Assembly (NCBI GenBank): GCA_022843845.1
Contig: JALHMW010000025.1
Coordinates: forward strand, 1 to 64,000
From: Archangium sp.
GTDB lineage: Bacteria > Myxococcota > Myxococcia > Myxococcales > Myxococcaceae
Direction: 5' to 3'
Length of the DNA stretch: 64,000 nt
Shown: piece after piece, positions 53,245 through 63,682 of the stretch
How the letters are laid out: each line of letters opens with the position of its first letter
Numbering within the stretch: the first letter of the stretch is position 1
Program-made: the position numbers and the translations under genes
Notes under the pieces: generated by a model
Told to the model about the DNA's origin: nothing
Databases searched by the model: none
Seen by the model: only the letters and a program-made list of their open reading frames with translations

Positions 53245-53655
53245 TCACAGGCCCGCATCGCAATCGGGAATCTCGGCCAGTTGACGGAGTGCCGCCAGGC
53301 GAGCCGGACCCACCCCGTCGAGCGCATCGACCTCGTCCCATGAGCAGAAACCGTGACGGGCATCGCGAGCCCCGATGATCTCGGCCGCGAGCTGCGGCCC
53401 GATGCCCGGCAGAACGGCGAGGTCGGCGGCGCTGAGCTTCGCGAAGGGCACCTTCTGGCCGACGGTGAGGGCCTGCCCGGCGGGGAGCGGCGTGGAGGGC
53501 GAGAGGCCACACCGGGCGACGCCGGCATCGTCGAGGAAGACGAGCTCGCTCGCGCAGGTCAGCGATGGCGCTTGCGAGGGCCATCGCCACCACGAGACGG
53601 CGCCCACCACGAAGAGGATGAGCCCGGCGACGACGAGCCAGCCATCACGCGTCAT
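53245..53655 (-). CDS. ComEA-like helix-hairpin-helix membrane-anchored protein
   Basis: A 136-residue protein with an N-terminal TM anchor (LVVAGLILFVVGAVSWW) and a C-terminal pair of HhH motifs (LAVLPGIGPQLAAEIIGARD and DALDGVGPARLAALRQ), the ComEA fold that binds DNA non-specifically at the cell surface during uptake. The SLBB-like middle domain of long ComEA proteins is reduced. It lies 7 bp after lysC and 12 bp before the zinc-ribbon gene. A DNA-uptake role is a family inference; no other competence genes are near. Confidence 0.8.
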   Translation of the reverse strand: MTRDGWLVVAGLILFVVGAVSWWRWPSQAPSLTCASELVFLDDAGVARCGLSPSTPLPAGQALTVGQKVPFAKLSAADLAVLPGIGPQLAAEIIGARDARHGFCSWDEVDALDGVGPARLAALRQLAEIPDCDAGL

Positions 53656-53662
53656 CGGTTCG

Positions 53663-54943
53663 TCACTTCGCTTTTCGCGCCGGCTTCTTCACGGCCGGCG
53701 TCTTTGCGGGCGCGTCGAGCCCGAACTCGGTGTGCAGGGCACGCACGGCGAGCTCGGCGTACTTCGACGAGATCACGCACGAGACGCGAATCTCGCTGGT
53801 CGAGATGGCCATGATGTTGATGCGCTCGTCCGACAGCGTGCGGAACATGCGCGCCGCGACGCCCGAGTGGTTGCGCATGCCGACACCGACGATCGACACC
53901 TTCGCGATGTCCTGGTCGGTCGAGATCTCTCCGGTGCCGATGGTCTTCGAGAGCTTCTTCACCACCTCATTCGCCTTCGCGAGATCGGTCTTGCCGACCG
54001 TGAAGGTGAGATCGCTCTTGCCGTCGATGGGCGGGTTCTGGACGATCAGGTCGACGACGATCGCCTTCTCGTCGAGGGCGCCGAAGATCTGCGCCGCGAC
54101 GCCAGGCTGATCGGGCACGTTGCGAATCGAGATGCGCGCCTCGTTGCGATCGAGCGCGATACCACTGACGACCAGGTCCTCCATCGATGCATCCTCCTCA
54201 CAGACGAGCGTGCCGGGATCGTCCGTGAAGGACGACTTCACCCACAGGGGTACCCGGTACTTCATGGCGAACTCGACGCTGCGAATCTGCAGCACCTTGG
54301 CGCCGAGGCTGGCGAGCTCGAGCATCTCTTCGTAGCTGATGCGATCGAGCTTGCGCGCGGCGGGCGCGACGTTCGGGTCGGTCGTGTAGACGCCGTCGAC
54401 GTCGGTGTAGATCTCGCACGCGTCGGCCTCGAGCGCGGCGGCCACGGCGACGGCGGTGGTGTCGGAGCCTCCGCGGCCCAGCGTGGTGATGTTGCCGAGC
54501 TCGTCGACGCCCTGGAACCCGGCCACGACGGCGATGTGGCCCTTCTTCATCGCGTCGATCAGCCTGGTGCCGTCGATCTGCTGAATGCGCGCCTTGGAGT
54601 GCGTGCTGTCGGTGAGGATCCGGCACTGGTGCCCGAGCACGCTGGTGGCCTTGCCGCCCGCCGCCTGAATCGCGATCGCGACCAGTCCGACGGACACCTG
54701 CTCACCAGTCGCCAGCACCACGTCCTGCTCGCGCTCGCTGGCGCCCGGGGTGATGTCGTTGATCAGCTTGAGCAGCCGGTTGGTCTCGCCCGACATGGCC
54801 GAGACGACCAGCACCACGTCGTTGCCTGCGCGCTGCGTCGCGAGCGCTCGCCGCGCCACGTTCTGCATTCGAGAGATGTCACCGACCGACGTGCCGCCAT
54901 ACTTCTGCACGATCAGCTTCCGCTTCCGTCCACCTGACGCCAT
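53663..54943 (-). CDS. lysC: Aspartate kinase
   Basis: A 426-residue aspartokinase of usual class. It begins with the KYGGTSVG catalytic motif (residues 14-21). [27 protein letters not shown] and [20 protein letters not shown] follow in the expected order. Two C-terminal ACT domains ([37 protein letters not shown]) indicate feedback control by lysine/threonine. It catalyses the first step to Lys, Thr and Met. It is divergent from hutH and starts a run with comEA-like and zinc-ribbon genes. Confidence 0.95.
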   Translation of the reverse strand: MASGGRKRKLIVQKYGGTSVGDISRMQNVARRALATQRAGNDVVLVVSAMSGETNRLLKLINDITPGASEREQDVVLATGEQVSVGLVAIAIQAAGGKATSVLGHQCRILTDSTHSKARIQQIDGTRLIDAMKKGHIAVVAGFQGVDELGNITTLGRGGSDTTAVAVAAALEADACEIYTDVDGVYTTDPNVAPAARKLDRISYEEMLELASLGAKVLQIRSVEFAMKYRVPLWVKSSFTDDPGTLVCEEDASMEDLVVSGIALDRNEARISIRNVPDQPGVAAQIFGALDEKAIVVDLIVQNPPIDGKSDLTFTVGKTDLAKANEVVKKLSKTIGTGEISTDQDIAKVSIVGVGMRNHSGVAARMFRTLSDERINIMAISTSEIRVSCVISSKYAELAVRALHTEFGLDAPAKTPAVKKPARKAK

Positions 54944-55008
54944 GCGTCAGCGCTTACCGTATGGGCAGAGCAGGCCCAATCGAAAACCACTGCGGGTGAT
55001 CGCTGGAG

Positions 55009-55014
55009 TATGTC
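55009..55014 (+). promoter_or_regulatory. -10-like TATGTC upstream of hutH
   Basis: gagTATGTC ends 7 nt before the ATG at 55022 with gcgcgcc between. The spacing and the spacer are nearly the same as at the MoxR gene (33038-33050). It overlaps the in-frame ATG at 55010, arguing against that as the start. Confidence 0.45.
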
Positions 55015-55021
55015 GCGCGCC

Positions 55022-56563
55022 ATGACGCTCCCGACGCTCATGCTGAACGGCGACACCCTGACGCTCGACCAGATCGAAGAAGTCTCGTTGCACGGCCGGA
55101 AGGTCGGGCTCGCGGCTGCCGCCCGGGTGAAGGTCGAGGCCGCGAGGGCGCTCGTCGATCGCGTCGCGGCGGGCGACGAACCTGCGTATGGCATCAACAC
55201 GGGCTTCGGCACGCTGGCCGAGGTGCGCATCGAGAAGAAGGATCTGCAGCAGCTGCAGCGCAACCTCATCTTGAGTCACGCGGTCGGCGTCGGCGCGCCC
55301 CTGCCGATACACGAGGCGCGGGCGTTGTTGTTGTTGCGCTGCAACGTGCTGGCGAAGGGGTTCTCGGGCATCCGGCCCACCACGATCGACCTGGGCCTCG
55401 AGCTGCTCAACCGCGGCGTGACGCCCGCGATCCCCGAGCGTGGGAGCGTCGGCGCGTCAGGCGACCTCGCGCCACTCGCCCATCTGGCCCTGGTGTTCAT
55501 CGGTGAAGGTGAGGCGTTCGTCGAGGGCGAGCGCATGTCGGGCCGGGCGGCGCTCCAGAAGGTCGGGCTGTCACCCATCGTGCTCGAAGCCAAAGAGGGC
55601 CTCACGCTGGTCAACGGCACCCAGGCGATGTGCGCGGTCGGCGTGCACGCGCTGCTCAAAGCCGAAGAGCTCGCGGAGCTGTTCGACGTGGCGGGCGCGA
55701 TGACGATCGAGGGCATGCTCGGCTCGCACCAGCCCTTCATGCAAGAGGTCTACTCGGTGCGACCACACCCGGGGCACGGGAAGGTCTCGACGCACATGCT
55801 CGAGCTGCTCTCCGAGAGCGAGCTCGTGAAGACGCACGTCGACTGCGAGAAGGTGCAGGACCCGTACTCGATGCGCTGCATTCCCCAGGTGCATGGCGCC
55901 GCGCGCGAGGGCCTCAACTTCTGCCGGCGCATTCTCGAGATCGAGGTCAACGCCGGCACCGACAACCCGCTCGTCTTCGTGAAGACCGGACAGATCGTCT
56001 CGGCGGGCAACTTCCACGGGCAGCCGATCTCGTTGGCGCTCGACGTGCTCGCGATGGCGATGACGCAGCTGGCGGCGATCAGCGAGCGGCGCGTGGAGCA
56101 GATGGTGAACCCCGCGCTCTCGGGCCTGCCGCCCTTCCTCGCGAGGAACCCGGGCCTCAACTCGGGCTTCATGATCGCGCAGGTGACGTCGGCCGCGCTG
56201 GTCGCCGAGTCGCGCATTCTCTGTCACCCCGCGAGCGTCGACTCGATTCCGTCGTCGGCCGGCCGAGAGGATCACGTGTCGATGGGCATGACGGCGGCGC
56301 TGAAGGCGAAGCAGGTCGTCGATCACGTCAAACACGTGCTGGCCATCGAGCTGCTCGTCGCGGCGCAGGCCATCGACTTCCGCGCGCCCACGAAGCCGGG
56401 CCACGGACCGCTCGTCGCGCACCAGCTGATTCGTACGAAGGTGCCGCACATGGACGTCGATCGCGAGCTGCACAAAGACGTGTCTGCCGTGGTCGGGCTG
56501 ATCGATTCCGGAGCCCTCACCGCCGCAGTCCGCAGTTCGCACGACCAGCGCCGCGGAAACTGA
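55022..56563 (+). CDS. hutH: Histidine ammonia-lyase
   Basis: A 513-residue protein of normal family length. The MIO-forming triad Ala145-Ser146-Gly147 lies in [23 protein letters not shown], the [14 protein letters not shown] region and DYSLR-equivalent [15 protein letters not shown] are present. It deaminates histidine to urocanate. No other hut genes are adjacent, unlike the usual hutU/hutI clusters. I preferred ATG 55022 over 55010 because of the -10-like TATGTC immediately upstream and the better N-terminus. Confidence 0.95.
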   Translation: MTLPTLMLNGDTLTLDQIEEVSLHGRKVGLAAAARVKVEAARALVDRVAAGDEPAYGINTGFGTLAEVRIEKKDLQQLQRNLILSHAVGVGAPLPIHEARALLLLRCNVLAKGFSGIRPTTIDLGLELLNRGVTPAIPERGSVGASGDLAPLAHLALVFIGEGEAFVEGERMSGRAALQKVGLSPIVLEAKEGLTLVNGTQAMCAVGVHALLKAEELAELFDVAGAMTIEGMLGSHQPFMQEVYSVRPHPGHGKVSTHMLELLSESELVKTHVDCEKVQDPYSMRCIPQVHGAAREGLNFCRRILEIEVNAGTDNPLVFVKTGQIVSAGNFHGQPISLALDVLAMAMTQLAAISERRVEQMVNPALSGLPPFLARNPGLNSGFMIAQVTSAALVAESRILCHPASVDSIPSSAGREDHVSMGMTAALKAKQVVDHVKHVLAIELLVAAQAIDFRAPTKPGHGPLVAHQLIRTKVPHMDVDRELHKDVSAVVGLIDSGALTAAVRSSHDQRRGN

Positions 56564-56803
56564 AGATATCCTCGATCGGCCGCCGACAAGCTCTGGCGCG
56601 GCAAGCGAGAAGACGGCCTCGAACAGCGTCTCGTCGCAGCACTGGCCGTCGTCTCTGGCCGACCCGCGTGGGACGTGTTCTCGGCTGCCGACGAGGTGTT
56701 CGCGGCCGTTGCGTCCGACGGTGACGAACGCTTGGCGCGCTCGCAACGGTGAGCGCGGGGAAAGCTTTCGTCGCGCTGTTTCGTGCGTGGTACGACCTCG
56801 CCC
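56564..56803 (+). other. 240-bp intergenic region with an orphan coding-like frame after hutH
   Basis: In the hutH frame, the DNA after the TGA stays open for about 62 codons to a TGA near 56751. It lacks an ATG, GTG or TTG at its beginning. The peptide (including LWRGKREDGLEQRLVAAL and DVFSAADEVFAAV) is protein-like, but third-position GC (about 73%) is lower than in neighbouring genes. It could be a gene remnant. The last 50 bp hold TACGAC (56791-56796), a -10-like element 7 nt before the next ATG. Confidence 0.4.
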
Positions 56804-59800
56804 ATGACAGAGCGGAATGAGTTTCCGAGAACGCTGTCCACGGCGATCCCTGCGATCCCCATCCCTGCGCCCTCGACCGAGCCCGTCACGGCGACCGAAG
56901 AAGAGGCCCGCTCGCGAATCGCGACCCTCGAGCGTGAAGCCCGCGCCATCGGCAACCAACCCGCGGCGGCCCTGCTGTTCCACGAGATGGGCCTGCTGTG
57001 GGAGAGCCCGCTCAAGCACGCGCGCAACGCCGCCGTCGCGTACCAGTCGGCCTTCAAGCTCGCGCCCCGCTTCCTCGCCAACATTCGCGCGGCCCGGCGG
57101 CTGTTCTCCGAGGTCGGCAACTGGCAGATGGTGTCGCAGCTGCTCGACGCCGAGCTGCAGGCCACCGAAGGCAAACGCGCCCGCGCGGCGCTGCTCTTCG
57201 AGAAGTCGCAGATCCTCGAGCAGCGCCTGTCTCGTGAGGTCGACGCCTCGGCAGCGCTCGCGGCCTGCCTCGCCCTCGAGCCCGAAGACGTCACGTTGCT
57301 GGTGCAGCTCGAGCAGGTCTTCACCGAGAAGGCCGATTACCCGTCGGTCGTGCGCGTCAACCAACTGCTCGCGCAGACCGTGACCGACGACGCCGCGCGC
57401 GCGCACTACCTCACCACCGCTGGCCTGCTGCTCGAAGATCGCCTGAAGGATCTGCCCGCCGCGGCGCAGACCTTCCGCCAGGCCTTCGCCGTCGACCGCC
57501 GGGATCCTCAGCTGTTGTCCGCGATGAAGCGTGTCGCGCAGCGCGAGGGCACCGTCGATGAGGAGCTCGCCGCGCTGGCTGCCGAAGCCGAAGGCCAGGG
57601 CCCCGGCGCCGCGCCGACGTTCCTGCAGATCGCCAAGGCCTACGAGCGCCTCGAGCGCCCAGAAGACGCCCTCTCGGCCCTGCTCGCCGCGCGCCGCGTC
57701 AGCCCGAACGAGCCGCTGGTGCTCGCTGAGCTGGCCCGCATCTATGAAGCGCGCGGCCGCAACGAAGAGCTCGCCGACGTGCTCCTCGCGTGGGTCTCGA
57801 CCAACAACGATCAAAGCGAGTTCGTCGCCATCAACCTTCGCCTCGCCGCGCTCTTCGAAGAGCTCAAGCGTGAGCCCGAGGCCATCGCTCGCTACCGCGC
57901 GATCCTCGAGCGGGTGCCGGGACACGCCGGGTCGCTCGCCGGCCTCGGCAAGCTGTCCTACCGGCTGCAGAACTGGACCGGCCTCGTCGAGACGTACGAC
58001 GCAGAAGCCGCGGCCTCAGACGATCCCCGCACGCGCGCGGGCCGCCTCTACAAGGCTGGCGAGACGCTCGAAGAACGCCTCGGGCAGATCGACGACGCGC
58101 TCGCGCGCTACACGCAGGCGCTCACCTTCGCCCCGGGCTTCTTGCCCGCCACCAAGGCGCTGACGCGGTTGTACGAGAAGCTCGGCAAGTGGAACGAGCT
58201 GGTCTCGATGCACGAGCAGGAGCTGCTCCAGCTGCGCGACAAGGAGCAGCAGATCAGCACCCTCAACACGATCGCCATCCTCTACGAAGATCGCTTGAGC
58301 GACGTGCCGCACGCCGTCGAGTGCCTGCGCCGCGTGCTGGAGATCTCGCCTGATCACCTGCCCACGATGCGCAACCTGGCCCGGCTGCACGAGCGCGCCC
58401 AGCAGTGGCAGGAGCTGCTCGCCCTCAACGAGCAGGAAGGCCGGCTCGCGACCGATCAGAAGCAGGTCATCTCGCTCGCGCACCGCAACGCCGAGATCCT
58501 CGAAGAGAACGTGAAGGATCGGCCGGCCGCGATCGCCGCGTGGGAGCGCGTGCTCCAGCTGTCGCCCAATTACCTGCCCGCGCTCCGCAGCCTCGGCCGC
58601 CTCTACGGCCAGGACGGCCGCTGGGACTCGCTCATCGCCATGTACCGGGCCGAGGCCGAGATGGCGCCGTCGACCGATCAGGCGGCGACGCTCATCCAGA
58701 AGATCGGCGAGCTGTACGAGCAGAAGCTGACCGATCAGAACCAGGCGATCTCGTCGTACCGCGAGGTCCTGACGCTCGCGCCCAGCCACTTCCCTGCCCT
58801 GCGCGCGCTCGCCCGCATCTATCGAGCGCAGGGGGCGTGGGAGAACCTCATCGAGATCCTTCGCGCCGAGGCGGCGAACCGCACCGACCCGACCGAGCGC
58901 GCCAACGCGATGTTCCAGGCCGCGGCCATCTGGGAGGACCAGCTCAAGAAGCCGCAGAACGCGCTCGAGGGCTACCAGGAGGTCTTGCGCCTCGCGCCGA
59001 ACCACGTGACGGCGCTGCAGCAGCTCGAGCGCATTCTCACCGCCAGCGACGACGTGAAGGAGCTGATCGTGCTCCTCGATCGTCAGGTCCAGGGTGGCGC
59101 GCCGCAGGTGAAGGTGGGCGCGTCGCTCAAGCTCGCGCGCCTCTACCTCGATCGCCTCAACGAGACCGCGCGCGCGGCGGCGTCGTGCGAGACCGCGCTG
59201 TCGATCGAGCCACAGAACCTGTCGGCGCTCCGCCTGCTCGAGCGCATCAAGGCCAACGACAAGGTGAAGCGCACCGAGCTGCGCGCGCGCATCGCCGAGG
59301 TGCTGGGAGACGAGAAGCTCTCGGCGGCGATGCGGCTCTCGTCGATGGACGGCGCGGCCGGCGGCACGCCCGACGCCCTCGTCCTCGATCAGCTCAAGCG
59401 CGCCTACTCGCAGGACCCGACGGACGAGTCCCTTGGCCTGACCCTGGAGCGCGCGCTGCAGAAGGCGAGCGACGCGGCCGGGCTGGTCGAGCTGTACGAG
59501 CGCCGTCGCACCACCACCACCGACTCGGCCGACATGCTGGCGCTGAGCCTGCGCATCGCCGATCTCTACGAGACCCGGCTCTCTGACCTGCCCAGAGCCC
59601 GGCACGCCTACGAGACGGCGCTGCAGTCGGCGCCCGATCTCTACCCAGCGCTTCGTGGCCTCACCCGCTGCCTGCTGCGCAGTGGCGGCCCCGCTGACGC
59701 CGTGAAGGTGCTCGATCAGCTCGCCTCGACGGCGCGCGATCAGACGACGATGCAGCAGGCCCTGATGGACGCGGCCCGCATCGCCCGTGACACCCTCAAG

Positions 59801-61810
59801 GACGATACGGCCGCGGCGAGCTACTACGGCAAGGTCCTCGACCGGGATCCGCTGCACGCCGAAGCCGGGCCCGCCCTCGAAGAACTGCTCGCGCGCAGAG
59901 GTGGCGCCGTCGATCTCGCGGCCCTGCACGAGAAGCGCGGTGAGGCGAAGCTGGCCCAGAAGGATCTCTTCAACGCCGCCCAGGAGTTCTACAAGGGCGC
60001 CCGCATCTGGCTCGACGGCGTGAAGGATCGCGACAAGGCCATGGCCGCGCTCGATCGTGCGCTGATGGCGATGCCCACGCTCCCCGACGCGCTGGAGCTC
60101 AAGGCGACGCTGGCCATCGAAGGGCAGAGCTACGCAGAAGCCGCGGCCGCGCTCGCCGTGCGTGTGCAACAGGGCGGAGATCCGCTCACCCTCGCGCGCG
60201 TGCACCTGCGCCTCGGCGCGCTGTACCACGACCACCTCTCCGACCAGACCCGCGCGGCGGCGCACCTGCAGACCGCGCTCGCTGCTGACGCCTCCTCCAC
60301 CGAAGCGCTCGAGCGCCTGTCGACGATTCACACCGCCAGCCGCAACTGGACTGGCGCCGCCGACTGTCTGCGCCGGCTGCTCGAGCTCGACAACGCCATC
60401 ACCGCCCGCGCGCGTCACACCACGATGCTCGCGCGCATCACCGACGAGGGCTTCGGCGACGTTGGCCAGGCGATCACCCTGTACCGCAAGGCCCTCGAGC
60501 TCGCGCCCGGAGACGCTGCGACGCTCGATCGTCTGGTGGCCTTGTACGAGCGCACCGGCGCGATGACCGAGCTGGTGACGATGCTCGAGCAGCAGGTGCA
60601 GCAGGCCTCTGACGTGAAGCGGGCCGTCGCGCTCAAGATGCGCATCGGCGCGATTCAGGCGAAGCAACTCGACGATCTCCAGCGCGCCATCGCCACGTTC
60701 CGGCAGGTGACCGAGATCGACCCGACCTTCGTCGACGCCCACGTGGCCCTTGCCGAGGCGTTCTCGCGAGACACCGCGTCGATCTCGATGGCCATCGAGA
60801 CCCACCGCACGTTGCTCAAGCTCGAACCCGCCCGCATCGAGTCGCTGCGCGCGCTCTTCCGCATGTGGGAGTCGCTCAAGCAGCTCGACAAGGCCTTCTG
60901 CGCGGCCGGCATTCTGGTCTTCCTCAAGGCGGCCAACGAGGTCGAGCAGGCCTTCTATTCCGAGGGCAGAAACCGCCTGCCGTCGGACTTCCGCAACTCG
61001 CTCGGCCCGCCCGAGCTGATGATGGTGCATCACCCGACGACGCGAAACGCGCTGGTCGACGTGGTGCGCGCCATCGGCGATCAGTTCGCGAAGCTGAACC
61101 CGCCCAACCTCGAGGGACAGGGCATCGACCGTCGCGCCGATCGCCTGAAGACCGATCACGCCGTGGTCAAAGCGATGTCGTCGGTGCTGCAGCTCTTCGG
61201 CGGCGCCGAGTTCGAGCCGTACCAGGCGCGCAAGGGCCTCGTGTACCTCGAGACGGGAGAGCCGCTGGCGGTGCTGGTCGGCCCCGACGTGGTGCGCCGC
61301 TTCAACATTCGCGAGCAGCGCTTCCTCTTCGGCCGCGCGGCGCTCGGGCTCATCGACAAGGCGGCGCTCGTGCGCAAGCTCTCGATGGGCGAGTTCGCCG
61401 ACGTCCTGGGCAACTCCGTGCGCATCCACCAGCCGACGTGGGGCGGGCTGGGGCGAAAGAACGAGGAGCAGTCGAAGGCGCTGCGCAAGGCGTACTCCCG
61501 GCGCGCCATCAAGCTGCTCGAGGAGCCGGCCAGCGCGATGGCGGCGATCAACACCGTCGCGATCGAGCCCTTCGTGCAGGGCCTCTTGTTCTCGTTCGAC
61601 CGCGCCGGCCTGCTGGTCTGCGCCGACGTCGCCGCGGGCCTGTCGTTGCTGCTGAAGGAAGAGTCGGGGCCGACCGCGCTGAAGGCGGAGACTTCCGACG
61701 TCATCACGCAGGCGCTCGGGCAGCGGCCCGATCTGCGCGAGCTGATGGGCTTCGCCCTGTCAGACGACTTCTTCCGGCTGCGTCAGCGGGTCGGTGTCTC
61801 ACTCGGTTGA
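56804..61810 (+). CDS. Giant TPR-repeat protein
   Basis: A 1,668-residue protein made largely of tetratricopeptide-type helical hairpins. The recurring unit is of the form YEDRLSDVPHAVECLRRVLE, then ISPDHLPTMRNLARLHE, with dozens of copies from about residue 50 to 1350. The last ~280 residues are a separate domain (LPSDFRNSLGPPELMM, ARKGLVYLETGEPLAVLVGP, then REQRFLFGRAALGLIDK) that I do not recognise. It has no signal peptide or TM. An in-frame GTG at 56783 is less likely than ATG 56804, which follows TACGAC by 7 nt. A scaffold for a large complex is the likely role. Confidence 0.85.
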   Translation: MTERNEFPRTLSTAIPAIPIPAPSTEPVTATEEEARSRIATLEREARAIGNQPAAALLFHEMGLLWESPLKHARNAAVAYQSAFKLAPRFLANIRAARRLFSEVGNWQMVSQLLDAELQATEGKRARAALLFEKSQILEQRLSREVDASAALAACLALEPEDVTLLVQLEQVFTEKADYPSVVRVNQLLAQTVTDDAARAHYLTTAGLLLEDRLKDLPAAAQTFRQAFAVDRRDPQLLSAMKRVAQREGTVDEELAALAAEAEGQGPGAAPTFLQIAKAYERLERPEDALSALLAARRVSPNEPLVLAELARIYEARGRNEELADVLLAWVSTNNDQSEFVAINLRLAALFEELKREPEAIARYRAILERVPGHAGSLAGLGKLSYRLQNWTGLVETYDAEAAASDDPRTRAGRLYKAGETLEERLGQIDDALARYTQALTFAPGFLPATKALTRLYEKLGKWNELVSMHEQELLQLRDKEQQISTLNTIAILYEDRLSDVPHAVECLRRVLEISPDHLPTMRNLARLHERAQQWQELLALNEQEGRLATDQKQVISLAHRNAEILEENVKDRPAAIAAWERVLQLSPNYLPALRSLGRLYGQDGRWDSLIAMYRAEAEMAPSTDQAATLIQKIGELYEQKLTDQNQAISSYREVLTLAPSHFPALRALARIYRAQGAWENLIEILRAEAANRTDPTERANAMFQAAAIWEDQLKKPQNALEGYQEVLRLAPNHVTALQQLERILTASDDVKELIVLLDRQVQGGAPQVKVGASLKLARLYLDRLNETARAAASCETALSIEPQNLSALRLLERIKANDKVKRTELRARIAEVLGDEKLSAAMRLSSMDGAAGGTPDALVLDQLKRAYSQDPTDESLGLTLERALQKASDAAGLVELYERRRTTTTDSADMLALSLRIADLYETRLSDLPRARHAYETALQSAPDLYPALRGLTRCLLRSGGPADAVKVLDQLASTARDQTTMQQALMDAARIARDTLKDDTAAASYYGKVLDRDPLHAEAGPALEELLARRGGAVDLAALHEKRGEAKLAQKDLFNAAQEFYKGARIWLDGVKDRDKAMAALDRALMAMPTLPDALELKATLAIEGQSYAEAAAALAVRVQQGGDPLTLARVHLRLGALYHDHLSDQTRAAAHLQTALAADASSTEALERLSTIHTASRNWTGAADCLRRLLELDNAITARARHTTMLARITDEGFGDVGQAITLYRKALELAPGDAATLDRLVALYERTGAMTELVTMLEQQVQQASDVKRAVALKMRIGAIQAKQLDDLQRAIATFRQVTEIDPTFVDAHVALAEAFSRDTASISMAIETHRTLLKLEPARIESLRALFRMWESLKQLDKAFCAAGILVFLKAANEVEQAFYSEGRNRLPSDFRNSLGPPELMMVHHPTTRNALVDVVRAIGDQFAKLNPPNLEGQGIDRRADRLKTDHAVVKAMSSVLQLFGGAEFEPYQARKGLVYLETGEPLAVLVGPDVVRRFNIREQRFLFGRAALGLIDKAALVRKLSMGEFADVLGNSVRIHQPTWGGLGRKNEEQSKALRKAYSRRAIKLLEEPASAMAAINTVAIEPFVQGLLFSFDRAGLLVCADVAAGLSLLLKEESGPTALKAETSDVITQALGQRPDLRELMGFALSDDFFRLRQRVGVSLG

Positions 61811-62945
61811 TGGGTGGCGTCGACGCGACGCCATTCGCCCACAGCTCGACGGACCCCTCGTGGCGCAGACCCACGCGGGAACGGCCGATCGGCCGCGATG
61901 GTTCTTCGCCACGCCGAGAGAGATTGTCGGCGCCGATCTCGAGACCGGAGAGACGTTCTTCCGCCACGCGCTCCCCTTCACGCTCGACGGCCAGTCGAAC
62001 GCCGTCGTCCTGACCGCCTCTGACGATGGCCGGTTTCTCGCGGTCGCGCAGGCGCAGGGGCGCTCCGGTGCGGTCCTCGACGTGCACGCCGGAACGGTGG
62101 CGCTCCGCCTGGCGCGCGGCGACTACCATCCGGAGCACTGCGCGTACCCGCTCTGCTTCCTCGACGATCGCCGCCTGGTACACGCGGTGGAGTGGAATCA
62201 GCTCGCAGTGACGAACGTGACGACGGGTGAACGGCTCGACCCGCGCCTCGACGAGACGAAGCTCGACTACTTCTTCGGCTCGCTCGAACGATCGCCGTCG
62301 GGGAGCAAGCTCGCGAGCACCGGCTGGGTGTGGCAGCCGATGGGCCTCATCGGCACGCTCGACGTCGAGACCTGGCTGCGGGGACCGGGTGAAGCCGCGC
62401 TGCAGTTCAGCGTGGACAGTGACGCGTGGGATCTGCCGATGACCTGGCTCGATGACGAACGAATCATCGCGTGTGTGCTCGACTTCGATCGCACCCAGCG
62501 CCTGGTCGTCTCGAAGCTCGGGGAAGCCCCCGAGGCGAGCATCGAGCAGCCCATTGGCGCAGCGCTCGCAGTGCGACGCGACGAGTTGCTCCTGATCGGT
62601 GAACGCACCGAGGCCTTCGACGCGCACGATCTCTCCCGGCGCGGGAGCCTCGACGTCCGCTGTCACGCCTGGCACCCGGGGACGCAGGAGGCCTTGAGCT
62701 TCGCGTCGCTGGAAGGCGCCGGGCCGTGGTCGCTCGTGTCTCGGCCCCGCAGCCCGGTGAACGTCGCAGAGGCGATCGTGTCGATCGCCCGACGCGAGCA
62801 GGAGAACCCGAGCCCTCAGGGACGATTGGTGCTCGCCGACGCGCTCGAGGCTGCAGGCCATCACGGCGAGGCGCTCGATCATCTGCGCAGCGAGTCCGCT
62901 CACGGCCACCGGTGCTTCATCGTCGACGATCTCGCCTCGGGCTGA
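61794..62945 (+). CDS. Beta-propeller-like protein with TIGR02996-type C-terminal repeat
   Basis: A 383-residue protein with GTG start 17 bp inside the TPR gene's 3' end, suggesting translational coupling. It has repeated strand segments (GADLETGETFF, AVVLTASDDGRFLAVAQ, LASTGWVWQPMGLIGTLDVET) like a WD40/YVTN propeller. The C-terminal RLVLADALEAAGHHGEALDHLR matches the short TIGR02996 repeat-companion motif frequent in myxobacteria. There is no signal peptide. The partner is probably the upstream TPR protein; the function is unknown. Confidence 0.7.
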   Translation: MSHSVDGWRRRDAIRPQLDGPLVAQTHAGTADRPRWFFATPREIVGADLETGETFFRHALPFTLDGQSNAVVLTASDDGRFLAVAQAQGRSGAVLDVHAGTVALRLARGDYHPEHCAYPLCFLDDRRLVHAVEWNQLAVTNVTTGERLDPRLDETKLDYFFGSLERSPSGSKLASTGWVWQPMGLIGTLDVETWLRGPGEAALQFSVDSDAWDLPMTWLDDERIIACVLDFDRTQRLVVSKLGEAPEASIEQPIGAALAVRRDELLLIGERTEAFDAHDLSRRGSLDVRCHAWHPGTQEALSFASLEGAGPWSLVSRPRSPVNVAEAIVSIARREQENPSPQGRLVLADALEAAGHHGEALDHLRSESAHGHRCFIVDDLASG

Positions 62946-63680
62946 TTACTCGACGCGCAGCACGGCCGCCTTCGGCAGCTCCCGCAGCAGGCGCTCGATC
63001 ATCGCGTCGACCCGCGACCGATCGACGTGCTCCACCGTCACCTTCACGCGGTACCCCGCGGCGGGATCGAACGTCGGGTACGAGCCGATCTCCACCTCGG
63101 GCTCTGCGAGCGCGGCGGCGTCGAGCACCGGCGCGAGCTCATGCTCATGGGCATCGAGAAAGACGACGCGCGTCACCGCCGGCTGGCCGTGCAGGCCCTC
63201 GAGCACGGTGTCGAGCTGCGCCTCGAAGAGCTCCGGCACGCCCGGCAGCAGGTAGATGTCGTCGCACGCGAGCGCCGGGTACTTCAGGCGCGGGCCCGAG
63301 ATCAGCCGGCTCCCCATCGGCGCCTCGGCCAGGCGCATCGCCTCTGCAGGTACGGGCGTCTCGCCGAAGGCCGCGCGCAGCGACTTCACCAACTCGGGCA
63401 GGTGCACCACGGGCCGCTGGAGCGCCAGCGCGACGGCGCGCACGGTGACGTCGTCGTGGGTCGGGCCGATGCCGCCGCTGGTGAAGATGAGCTGGGCGCG
63501 GCGCCTCGAATACACCAGCGCCTCGACGATCGCGTCGACCGCGTCGGGCACCATCATGACGCTGACGAGCGGAATGCCGCGAGCCCGGAGCCGCTCGATC
63601 AACAAGGCGCCGTTGAGATCGCGCACCTTCGCGGTGAGCACCTCGTTGCCGATGATGAGCGCGGCGGCGTGCGACGCCAT
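62946..63680 (-). CDS. CinA/MoaB-like molybdopterin-binding-domain protein
   Basis: A 244-residue protein consisting of the MoCF/MoaB-like domain of CinA (competence/damage-inducible protein A N-terminus): ALIIGNEVLTAKVRDLNGALL, FTSGGIGPTHDDVTVRAVAL and PGVPELFEAQLD. The C-terminal PncC nicotinamide-deamidase domain of full CinA (about 400+ residues) is absent. CinA-N domains act as ADP-ribose or NMN pyrophosphatases in some species. Start ATG 63680 lies 2 bp after the stop of the upstream membrane-protein gene, so they are co-transcribed. Its stop abuts that of the convergent propeller gene. Confidence 0.85.
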   Translation of the reverse strand: MASHAAALIIGNEVLTAKVRDLNGALLIERLRARGIPLVSVMMVPDAVDAIVEALVYSRRRAQLIFTSGGIGPTHDDVTVRAVALALQRPVVHLPELVKSLRAAFGETPVPAEAMRLAEAPMGSRLISGPRLKYPALACDDIYLLPGVPELFEAQLDTVLEGLHGQPAVTRVVFLDAHEHELAPVLDAAALAEPEVEIGSYPTFDPAAGYRVKVTVEHVDRSRVDAMIERLLRELPKAAVLRVE

Positions 63681-63682
63681 GA

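Noticed and set aside
51271..53343. 690-codon plus-strand frame opposite the zinc-ribbon gene
   Set aside because: Arg/Gly/His-rich shadow; the minus strand has the zinc ribbon, TM helix and conserved repeats.
58016..61429. 1,137-codon open frame antisense to the TPR gene
   Set aside because: Composition is dominated by Arg/Leu/Glu/His produced by reverse-complement codons of TPR helices. No start context or motif.
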